The notes under the pieces: generated by a model
The model's input: only the letters and a program-made list of their open reading frames with translations
Told to the model about the DNA's origin: nothing
Database searches by the model: none
Shown: positions 37,325 through 46,500 of the stretch, one piece after another
How the letters are laid out: the number at the start of each line of letters is the position of its first letter
Numbering within the stretch: position 1 is the first letter of the stretch
Assembly (NCBI GenBank): GCA_000507305.1
Contig: DF239634.1
Span: 1,005 to 65,004, forward strand
Reading direction: 5' to 3'
Length of the DNA: 64,000 bases
DNA from: Breviolum minutum Mf 1.05b.01
Lineage: Eukaryota > Sar > Dinophyceae > Suessiales > Symbiodiniaceae
Program-made: the position numbers and the translations under genes

Positions 37325-37450
37325 GGTTGGATGGGTTTTTAATGTTTTTTCTGACGGTTTTTAATGGTTTTTACTGGTTTTCAATGGCTGTTTCAATGGT
37401 TTGTTTAATGGTTTCTAATGGCTTTTAATTGTGCTTTTAATGGTTGTTGG
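37325..37450. repeat. Degenerate (TTTTAATGG)n repeat
   Basis: About ten copies of 'tttttaatggt' and near variants (tttttactggt, tttcaatggc, tttaatggtt) in a row. Confidence 0.75.
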
Positions 37451-37514
37451 AAGGATTTGCTTTGGGTTTTGGTTTGTTTGTTGAGATGGTTCCCCCCCAA
37501 AAAAAAGGAGGGGA

Positions 37515-37546
37515 ACACAATTCAACAGGACACTGTTGAATTGTGT
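37515..37546. repeat. Perfect hairpin, 14-bp stem and 4-nt loop
   Basis: ACACAATTCAACAG, loop GACA, then the exact complement. It is preceded by C and A runs. Function unknown. Confidence 0.8.
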
Positions 37547-38212
37547 CTTTGATTCAGAAGTCCTGTTCCTTTTTTGATACTAACTACACTAAATGCAAAC
37601 ACTGAGATTTAAAAATGAAACTGCTCCAACACCAGGGAAATGCTCCAATGTTACATGTTGGGAAAGTTCTAAAAAAAACAACAAAATCAACTTAACAAAA
37701 AAAACTGGCTTACAACTTTGGTTTCTTCAGTGTACCCAATTTCCATTCCTGCCACATCCCTTCACTGGCCTAAATTCGATATTGTGGTACCTCAGAGGGC
37801 GACACACTGAGCGAATCCACATTAATGGATGCCATGATGCCATGATTGCAAGCCCCAAATCAAATAAAAACAAGACGACGAATCATGGTTTCTTTTTGGT
37901 TTGTAACAACCAACCCACGCACTAATCCACGTTTATGTCATAAAACAATCAATTGTCACCCAATAGAAAAGAATCAAAACGAGGGGGAAGGGTTGTACCC
38001 AACACGTGCACCTGTCTGCTGTGTCAGCTGGCATGGATTGGCATTCTTCAAACATGAGCCATGGATCAGTCCCACCCCCGCGTAACTCCTATCATCTCAT
38101 CATGAAAAATTTCTGGTTGGTTTCTAAGGAGTCACTGAAGAAACTATAATTCCCACATATATAAAAGGAATCAAAACGATATAAAAGGCGCCTATAATCC
38201 TCCTCAAATAAC

Positions 38213-38295
38213 AGCAAAAAAAGAAGGTCTCTGTTCCCTAAGTTGGGCTATTTGTTTGTTGACAGGATGAATGTGCAAAACCCCTCGCACGCACC
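38213..38295 (-). CDS. Candidate coding exon (unknown protein)
   Basis: Acceptor CGCTGGTAG, donor TTTGCT|GTTATT. It encodes CVRGVLHIHPVNKQIAQLRE then QRPSFFA. It is in phase with the exon at 39088-39053 before it and 36176-36127 after it. Confidence 0.55.
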
Positions 38296-38847
38296 CTACC
38301 AGCGAAACTTCATTGGAGAGGGGGGATCCCGTTTTAAGGTCGCATGATTTTTTTGCTGGCTTGCTTTTCTGGAGATAAATAGTGACACCCCCTCCAAATT
38401 GGCCAACAAGATTAGGAGTCCCTTTTTCTGCAGATGATATTACACTGAACATTCACTGAACCAACCACCCCATGGAAAAACGCTGCATTTCGGCTTTACT
38501 AACAGCGAGTATCTCTCCACTAGTCGTACCTATATACTAAGTTTCCAAAAAGGATCTTAGTCTTGACAACATGTTCAAAGCCACCAAGCCGAGAAACAGG
38601 ATCATTAAACACTTCCGTATTTTTTGCCATTGAAAACACCGAAGGTCAGTTGAGAATCAAATCAGGTGACCTGTAATGTACCCAAACTAAACTCAAATCT
38701 CATGAATGTTTTGCCCCAGTTTGGGAAAACAGTTTGGGGAGATGCATATTTTTTTGGGTGTGTCGTTTCGGCATCTTGTGGGGGGCAAACATCTTCGCAA
38801 AGTTGAAAGAAGCAAAAACTTCGGAGTTTCAGTGTGTCAGGACCCAA

Positions 38848-38957
38848 CCTGCTGTTGATGGAAGAAATCCTGCTAACCAGTTGTTGAGGTAGTTGGTTTA
38901 TCCCATGATTTACAGGGTTTTATACATCCCAGGTGGTTGTTCGGAGCCATCACTAGT
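38848..38957. repeat. MITE-like repeat, family B
   Basis: 'ctgttgatggaagaaatcc', 'gggttttatacatcccagg', and an altered right end 'gagccatcactagta'. Confidence 0.65.
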
Positions 38958-39052
38958 ATCACATAAAGCGGGCCAACCAACCCGTTGCTGTCCTTGTTTC
39001 ACCCCCACCCGTTGCTCCCAAGGAACTCGGAATTCTCATCCTTCTTCCTCAC

Positions 39053-39088
39053 CGGCTTCCGGTGGTTCCAACGATCCGTCTTCCTTCA
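39053..39088 (-). CDS. Candidate coding exon (unknown, acidic)
   Basis: Acceptor TTTTTTCAACGCAG, donor GAAGCCG|GTGAGG. It encodes KEDGSLEPPEA with two leading bases and one trailing base; the trailing G joins GG of the next exon to give Gly. Confidence 0.5.
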
Positions 39089-40048
39089 CTGCGTTGAAAA
39101 AAGGGGGCACAACAAATGGCCCCCGAAATGGCAGGGAAAGTTGGGAAATGAGTTCATTGGACCTTTCTTTCTGTACTGGATGCACTGACTGCACATGAAT
39201 GCACCGATTCACCGACTGCTAAGAAATGCCACCCACGCAAAAAAATAGAAAAAAACAAAAAAACAAGAAATCCCTTCCACTCTCTGTGCTTCAAAACTAT
39301 TCTATATCTTCATTATACACATGTATCAAACATTAATCAAGTAACCCCCATGAAGGATGAATGGATCGATTGGTAGGACTGCGGATATGTAAATCAGATT
39401 CATCCACAAGACTTTCCCATCCCAAAATCTCCAGAGATTTTGTCGAAGAAATCCGTATGTTTCCGAACTGAACAGCATGATTCAAACATGTGGGATGGTT
39501 TCTAGAAGGCACCCCCCAATGATGTTTTCAAAATGATGCACTGAACTTTCTGAATTCCCCTTTTTCAGCCCTTCCAAGCCTACTAAAATGGCCCTTTCAT
39601 AGGATTCTTGTGACATTGCTCATGTATTCTTTACGTAACATCTGTTCCTCTTGAAGAATCTATATATCCGACCCACCTCCTCCCAACATATCATCTTTAT
39701 GCCCAAGACACACTTCCTCTTTGGACCCATCACGTAGCAGCACGGTATACTCCTCCAAGACATGATAGGCGCGGTGGACGATGCCTTGTCCGCAACAGCT
39801 ACCATTCTCAAAGTTGTAGGAGACCAAAACTCCTCACAAGATGGGATGAGTCGAGTAATCCTTCACCTCTGTTTTCAATTTTCTTTGGTCATTGCAATCT
39901 CCTTTTCTCGTGCATGATCGATACATATCAAACCAGTAGCAGAAAAAACTGTATGGTATGATAATTTCGAATTGATCCTTTGGCCCCTCGAAGCATAATA
40001 ATTATTATACAAACACCTAAATATCTATCATGATAGAATCATCATGTC

Positions 40049-40177
40049 CTTTGCATCCAAAATATCCTCCCAAGTCATCTTCTCGGGTCCTTTGTCTATC
40101 CAAGGTCGCGCACCCTGCACTGCCGTGTCATCTGACCCGCAATCATCCGTGAAGCCAGCCAAGCCGATGAGGCTCTC
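40049..40177 (-). CDS. Candidate coding exon (unknown, acidic)
   Basis: 43 codons after TTGGGTGGAG. It begins ESLIGLAGFTDDCGSDDTAV and ends EKMTWEDILDAK. The end is followed by GACATG (a GA donor, or the frame runs on). Third positions are rich in G/C. Phase 0, following 41087-41046. Confidence 0.6.
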
Positions 40178-40254
40178 CTCCACCCAAGGTTGAACGAACC
40201 ATGGAGATTGGCAAAACACAACAACTTGATGGAAGGGATGAAAAAGTGATCATG

Positions 40255-40358
40255 TCGTTGATGGAAGAAATCCTACATCACTTGATAGGTAGCTTCTCCC
40301 AGTATTTCCAGAAAATTTTTCTACATCCCAGGTGGTGTAGGATTTCTTCCATCGGCAG
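40255..40358. repeat. MITE-like repeat, family B
   Basis: 'cgttgatggaagaaatcc' at the left, 'ctacatcccaggtgg' in the core, 'ggatttcttccatcggcag' at the right. Confidence 0.65.
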
Positions 40359-41045
40359 TAGCTCAGGGCAATGGACTAGAATTCCACATATGATTCCTCG
40401 AAATTACGGGTTTTGTGGATGGTTTTTCCCTTCGAATACAGTACCATTTTTGGTTTATTTCGGCAGAGCTCACTATTGCCAAAATAGATGTTCAAGTCTG
40501 ACATCTTTCAAACCTCCGATCGTAAACCTTCAAGGATCATTTTTGGAATCTGGCACCGCGATAGGGTTAGTAACTCATCGCAAGAGAAAAGGTTGGGTGC
40601 TGTGAAACATCCTCAAAAAATGGTGATGGCTAAAAATAAACTTCTGAAACATCAATGGCGGTGACGCAAAACGATGGAGATTCTGTCTTGCCTAACGAAA
40701 GCAGCCAGAACAATTCCCTCAAGAGAATTTTCCTGTGAGATCTGATGGAAGGTTAAAGGAAACAACGACGGGTCAAAGGAAAAATACTGAGGACAACATG
40801 GCGGTTATCCAAGAATACTTGTTTTATCCCAAGTGACCAAAGGTTGGATGGCCCCATGCAAGTGCACATTTCACTGGTGGTATTTATTCCCAATGGTTTT
40901 GTGGACTTTCCCCACTCTGGATACCCATCACATGAACAAAACATAGAACAACACCAAAACAATCACACGAAAATCAATTATTTTCAAAAAAGTCTTTAAA
41001 CCGCCCAACAACCAACATTTCCGACAAGAAAACATGTTCTCCCAC

Positions 41046-41087
41046 TTCCCGCAAGCGGCACCGCAGGACAGTGGGCCACATCATCTT
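41046..41087 (-). CDS. Candidate coding exon (unknown protein)
   Basis: 14 codons, KMMWPTVLRCRLRE, between GTTGCGTAG and CGGGAA|GTGGGA. Phase 0 at both ends. Confidence 0.45.
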
Positions 41088-41236
41088 CTACGCAACGTTG
41101 TTCCAAAGTACACCATCCTCCACCTTTGACCAAACATGACCTGAGAAATTGGCCACCATCCGTCATCTCCACTAAATCTTGGTGTGTTCCCCTTAATGGG
41201 ATCATTGGGGCTTAAGCCAAGGGGGTGAAAAATTAC

Positions 41237-41276
41237 CCTTGGTTCTGTCACATCTGCCCGAGCAGACCTTCCTGAC
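41237..41276 (-). CDS. Candidate coding exon (unknown protein)
   Basis: Acceptor CTACCATAG, donor ACCAAGG|GTAATT. It encodes SGRSARADVTEPR after one leading base and ends in phase 0, matching the next exon. Confidence 0.45.
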
Positions 41277-41610
41277 CTATGGTAGACCAAAGTGACAAGA
41301 GACAATGCCGTCACTGCAAGGGTTCACGGTTCAAGGAATAGAAATGCCTGCCACAAATGTATACAACTGGTTGCATCTGAATCATCTGAATCACTACTCT
41401 TGGTTTTTCGAAAAATGTCGAAAAATGTGAATGCTCATCCGTCTGTCGAATCGAATCTTTACCAGATTCGTTTAGAATCCAAACAAAGTCAAATGTCATC
41501 CCCCAATCTGCAAGATGGGGATTCTTGAAAAATTCCAATCAAACTTCTATCAAACCCAGCGATTTGGGTCCTCAGGATTTGTTTTGTATTTTTCCCCTCC
41601 AAATTTTTCT

Positions 41611-41709
41611 CAGCTGCACATAGATCCAGGGATATAGGGTCCCACCCAACCATATCCCATGTGAAGGGTGGTTATAACTACCATATAACCCTGGACCTAT
41701 GTGCAGCTA
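41611..41709. repeat. Inverted-repeat element
   Basis: CAGCTGCACATAGATCCAGG at the left pairs with CCTGGACCTATGTGCAGCT(A)G at the right. Inner arms 'ggttataactaccatataacc' add further pairing. About 100 bp. Confidence 0.75.
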
Positions 41710-41842
41710 GGTGTTGAAAATCTACAGCCGACTCTCTAGGTCTCCCTGACTGGCACGTTTCAGCAAGATCCAAGTCTTCCTGGGTGCTTTTCTTGTTGCT
41801 CCAAATGAGCAACTTTCAAAGGCCTTATGACTTTCCATGAGA

Positions 41843-41966
41843 TACTGCTGTTGATGGTTCAGAAATCCGAAACAACCACCGTTTGGAAGTATAAAACCCT
41901 GGAAAAAATCATGGGAGTTTTTTTTTACCATATCAAGTGGTGCAGGATTTCTTCCATCAACGGTAC
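41843..41966. repeat. MITE-like repeat, family B, full-length
   Basis: It runs in the opposite direction to the 35962 copy. It begins 'tactgctgttgatggttc', has the core 'accaccgtttggaagtataa', and ends 'cttccatcaacggta'. A family F copy abuts it at 41965-42040. Confidence 0.7.
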
Positions 41967-42040
41967 TGATTGGTTCATAGGGATCTTTATAAGGGCTTGT
42001 TATAATCCCTATATTACTGGGTGGTATAATCCTATACACA
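41965..42040. repeat. MITE-like repeat, family F
   Basis: 'tgattggttcatagggatc', 'ttataagggcttgttataat' and 'ccctatattactgggtgg'. The copy near 57255 has the same order. Confidence 0.6.
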
Positions 42041-42503
42041 GTGAGGCTCATAGTAATTATAGTCTCAGGCTCAAGTCCTCGGAGTGCGACACACCCTCGA
42101 AAACTAACTGCTGGAACCGCAAAAATGGAGGGTGGATGGTTGAGATGATTTATTCCTTTTTCATTGGGTAGGTTCCAGCGGTCAATTTGCAGTATATGAA
42201 ACATGTTTTTTTTTTCAACTCCCCCAAAGTATGGGAAACCCTCCCACTCAGGACTATTGAGGCGGTTATATTCCACAACATCCCCCCGGATAAAAACCTG
42301 TACACGTCTTCTTTTTGAATCATTTCGATTTGAGGGTATCAAAAACAAAACTTTGGGGTGACCACGAATTTGAATGGAAATATCTTGAACAAGAACTTAA
42401 GGCGAAGTGGCACACTACCATTGTCCCAAAATGTGTGCATTTATTTCTGCTGAGTTCAAATTGAGAGACGAACCCGCACTGAGTTACAGCAGACTCTCTC
42501 TAC

Positions 42504-42592
42504 CTTGCGAAGTTTTGTAACTCTGCAGGGTGGGAATCTCAAAGATTCCATCCACAATCGCGGTGTCCCTCGTAACCATGAGGGCAACCCCG
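42504..42592 (-). CDS. Candidate coding exon (unknown protein)
   Basis: Between TTTGGCAAG and TCGCAAG|GTAGAG, a consensus donor. It encodes GVALMVTRDTAIVDGIFEIP then TLQSYKTSQ. It is the host exon closest to the retrotransposon on its upstream side. Confidence 0.55.
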
Positions 42593-42917
42593 CTTGCCAA
42601 ATGTGTTTGAACAGAAAGTTTGAATGACTCTTCCGAAGACTTTCATTAAAATCGAGAAAGGTTGCCAATTTCGGAGGCCCTCTGCAAAACCTGTCTTTTT
42701 GTGGCAGTGACACAATGAAAACCCTGCCTTTTGGGGGCAGCTACGTATATAAACCACTATAAACCTACCTTTTTTGCTAGGCCATAAAACATTACGACTG
42801 CCAAATTCACTTTGGTTTATAAACTATATACCTCCAGGTTGAAACCTTTCTTTTCGTGTCAATGTTTCCTTAAAAAGTTATATCTGTAACTTTAAGCGCC
42901 AAGATTCCCTACAATTC

Positions 42918-43030
42918 AGGGGTCATTATCATTCCTTATATTACCATCCCCAAACAATGCACTATTAAGAGGGAAGTCCCTCAAAATTGCCGTACACTTG
43001 CAGTACATTGTTTGATCCACCCAATGATGG
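42918..43030. repeat. MITE-like repeat, family D
   Basis: 'attcaggggtcattatc', 'ccccaaacaatgcacta', 'aagtccctcaaaattgcc' and 'cattgtttgatccaccc'. The arms are complementary. Confidence 0.65.
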
Positions 43031-43204
43031 GTAGTTTTTTGTTTGTTTGCTGATCCCTTGCATGTTCTCTGATTTTTTTGTTCCCGGAAAAATCGCTACA
43101 ATATTCAGCCCAAAGTCCAAATCCGCCAGATCGCGGCCGGGAACACCTCGGGGTGTCTGGAGAGTTTCAGTTTCACGGACCTTGTTCGGTATAAGGAGTA
43201 GTAG

Positions 43205-43305
43205 AGATCTGGTTGGTGGTTTCAACCCATCGGAAAAATATTCGTCAAATTGGATCATTTCCCCAATTAGGCATGAAAATAAAAAATGTTTGAAACCCCC
43301 ACATA
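43205..43305. repeat. MITE-like repeat, family E
   Basis: 'ctggttggtggtttcaacc', 'gaaaaatattcgtcaaattg', 'gatcatttccccaattagg' and 'aaaaaatgtttgaaacccc'. Confidence 0.65.
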
Positions 43306-43313
43306 GAGATTAT

Positions 43314-43411
43314 TATATTGGATCTACCCCCCACCCAGTAAGAGTCACCACCGGGATTCTTATATTTTGTGTAAGGGATCCCTATATAAACCTTCACGTT
43401 TCACTGTTACT
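43314..43411. repeat. MITE-like repeat, family A, left part (interrupted by the retrotransposon)
   Basis: Starts TTGGATCTACCCCCCACCCA. The matching complementary end, CTGGGTGGGGGGGCTAAATCCAA in meaning (given here in pieces: TGGGTGGGGGGGC, TAAATCCAA), is found only after the retrotransposon at 53725-53747. The element was therefore split by the insertion. Confidence 0.8.
43399..43411 (+). repeat. Target-site duplication, left copy
   Basis: TTTCACTGTTACT, identical to 53713-53725. It immediately precedes the retrotransposon. Confidence 0.95.
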
Positions 43412-43412
43412 C

Positions 43413-43434
43413 TCCGTAGCCATTTTGGCTCAAG
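43413..43434 (+). promoter_or_regulatory. Dinoflagellate spliced leader (relict DinoSL) at the element's 5' end
   Basis: An exact 22-of-22 match to the conserved dinoflagellate spliced leader. It begins TCCGTAGCC, continues ATTTT, and ends GGCTCAAG. It is the first sequence after the TSD apart from one C. It is followed by TGTG rather than the GT donor of an SL RNA gene, so it is a copied leader, not an SL gene. Confidence 0.97.
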
Positions 43435-43506
43435 TGTGAAAGGTTCGAACCGCCCCTACCTCCCAGCTGGTTGACGGGTTGAGCTGATTCGGGGCTCTCT
43501 TTTGCA
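43435..43506 (+). other. 5' UTR of the retrotransposon
   Basis: 72 nt between the spliced leader and the ORF1 ATG (context GCAATGG). Contains 'ggttcgaaccgcccc'. No open frame or promoter motif is recognised. Confidence 0.85.
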
Positions 43507-46500
43507 ATGGATCCCCAACTGGGGGAGCGAGTTTGTGGTAAGATCATTGAGACATTTGATGATCGAACCTTTAGATGTGACATCAATCCTTTTGGGGCAT
43601 CCTGTATCCTTCATACTGATGCGGTGATTGGAGTGAAGATGAAGCCCGGCATGGGCCTTACTGTCATGAAGTTCAATATGTCATGGATGGATTCGGACAT
43701 TCACATTCATGCTAGTATTGATGCTGGAGCGATTATCCTTCTCCACCCTTCTCGTTTACGTGGTTGTCTCCACATTGCCGAGATTTTTGGGGGGATTTCT
43801 GGATGGTCAAATGCGGCTGATTATTTTGTGGCACCTCCTTTAGCAATTGTCGAACATGATCTTCGTACTGCTAAAAATTGTGCTGCTATTTATGGGGCGG
43901 AAGTTGTGGATGCTGATTCTTTTCTCCAAAAGGCTTTTAGCAACCAATTGGGAAAGTGCACGGTGGTCCATGCCTCGGCTGACGACCTGAAAGTATGGAT
44001 GGCTTTTGGCTTTCTCAATGTATCGGTCATTTACTCATCCCCTCCCTGCCAGCCTTGGTCGGGTGCTGGAACGGAGAGTGGTTTAAGCTCAGAAGGTGGT
44101 CAAACTTTCCTGAAAACAACTTGCATTGCTGGTTGGACTGGAATTTTTTGCCTCTTAGCGGAGAATGTCCCAGGTTTTGAGAAGCATTCAGATTTTGGTG
44201 AACTTGTCAAGACGGCTGCACTGAATGGAATGAAGTTGAAAATCCAGGGAATTTTCCAGTGCCAAAGGGTACTTCCCCTGATTAGAGATCGCTGGCTAGG
44301 AACTTTCATCCTATCATCATTTCATATTTCGAATGAAGCCGTTGATGCTGCTGGCTGTTTGTCTTTTGCTCATGAGTCCTTGTCATGTCCGCTGCCTGGT
44401 CCCAACATTGGCACTGCCAAGGTTCAGCATATCAATATGACTAGTGATGAATTGACTTTCCTGGCCATTGATGATGAAATGTTCAAAATGTTGAACCGAT
44501 CCGATTTGGTTCCAAGGTGGTTAAAGGAAAAGATTGTCTGGTCTGACAAAAGTCCAGTTGTCCATGCACGTACTTTGTGTGATGATTCCAAAGTTAGCGG
44601 TGTCATGGCAAGATATGGCAGTCAACATTTACTTGATATTGGACACCTCCTCCATAAAGGACTTCAAACGGTCGTTTTTTGGGATGGAAATCGTATCAGG
44701 TTGTTTTCACCATGGGAATTTGCGTCTGCACTAGGTTTCCGTGAGGGCCTAGTGTTTGAAAAGGACATCCAGTTTGCATTTCAGCTAGTTGGTAACGCTA
44801 TCAGTGTTGCTCATGCGTGGCTGGCAATTGCGAAGACCCATGTTTTGTTGGGAGATTTCTCACCCTTCAAACCTGTTGGTTCCTTTGGTGATCAAATCAA
44901 GCATTTCCAAGAAGCGGCATTGAAACTTCCCGATTTCATGGTCACTGCCGATGACAATTTTTGGAAACTCATTCCAAAGACGATTGTTGAGGATTGCGAT
45001 TCACCCGCCAGTAAGAAACAGAAGATTGATTGTGAAATTTCTCCTACTTTGCCGTACCCTGTAGTAGGTGATAGCCGTACTACAAAAGTCCTTCATTTTC
45101 GGCCTGAATTTGAGATTGATTTCCATACCCCAAAAGAAGATGTTGCTTGTCAATCCTTCTGCATGGGCGGTTTGGTTTCGCTTTCTCATTGTGAAAGGTA
45201 TTGGATGATCGTTATCCATGGGGAAAAGCAAGAGACTGTGGCTAGCTTTGTCATGCGTGCCTTACCTCATGCTAGGGAACGTCATTTCCTGAAATTCGTC
45301 ATGAACAACACCACCATTGATTGGAATGATACCCTTTGTGCATTTCCGATGGCGAATGTGCAATTTTACCAGGTTGATTTTGACATTAGTTGCAGAATCC
45401 AAGATGGTGAGGTTTTGCATTTTTGGGGTGATGTTACATGGACTTCTATGACTGTCTTGGCTTTTGTTGCCTCCTCCCTGAAGTGCAATATTGATTCCAT
45501 TTGCCTGTTGCATAGGGAAATCCCCGTCAAGACATGTGATTTCTTGTTGGAATATGAGACTCAAGAATACAAAGTTGGCTTCAAAGCCATTATGCCTGGA
45601 TACATTTCTTTTGGAAAAGCGGAGTCAAAAGTCCAAGACCGTGGACTAGTGCCGACCTTGCCGAATCTCATTCGCTTTGTTGCCAGACATCCTGCAAAGA
45701 AGGTTACGGCTACATCGATTCTGCCCAAAGATTGTTGTTACCACCAGGTTGTGAAATCTCTTTTCCCTGACATTTGTGGTGGTATTGGTTGGTCCATTGT
45801 TGTCAATAATGACCAAGTACACCCCAATGACAAGTTTGATGGAAGAGCTTTCTATATTCAATGGGATTGCTACAAGCCATTGCAAACCACGTTTGTTGAA
45901 AAATGTCTTTTCGATGTTCCTTTGTCATGGGGCAAATACATTCCTGACATTGATTCCAGGTTGGAGATCTGGGTGAAGTCACCTTTCAAGGCCAAGCCGG
46001 AGATTTTTCGCATTGGGTCGGACGTTTCCATTTCGCACCTTGCAGCGTCATTTGTTTCCCACTCACAGATGGCAACTGCTATCATGTGCCAAGTTGGTGG
46101 ATCAATTGTTGACCCCACAATTTTGATCAAAGATCTTCCGAACCTTGTGGTTTTGAATTTCAAGATTGCGCCATTGTTGGGGGGGGCCAAACATGATCCT
46201 GTCAAAGCCCGTGTTAAGAATATTTTGGAGAAACATGGAGTTCCATCCGATGTCAGTGCCGAGAGGGCTTCCAATTTCATGAGTAAGACTGCTGGTGATT
46301 TTGGGGACCAGATTTTGAAAATGAACGATGATGACTTTTGGAGCCATTTGAAACAAGAAGCCAACAAATCCAAATTTCGTTTGGTCAATCGAGCTGAAAT
46401 GTTGGCTGCTAAGAAGGATGGCCGTGCAAAACCCCCATCTAAAAATCCCAAACACAGTCATTTGGGAAACAAAGATGCCGAGTTCGTTGCAACCCCTTCC

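Larger units (their letters stand above)
42593..43398. other. Repeat-rich intron or intergenic sequence before the retrotransposon
   Basis: Holds a family D copy (42918-43030), a family E copy (43205-43305) and most of a family A copy (43314 onward). No gene seen. Confidence 0.5.

Noticed and set aside
43413..43440. A spliced-leader RNA gene
   Set aside because: The leader is followed by TGTGAAAGG, not a GT donor, and there is no SL RNA intron or Sm site. It stands at the 5' end of a TSD-bounded element.
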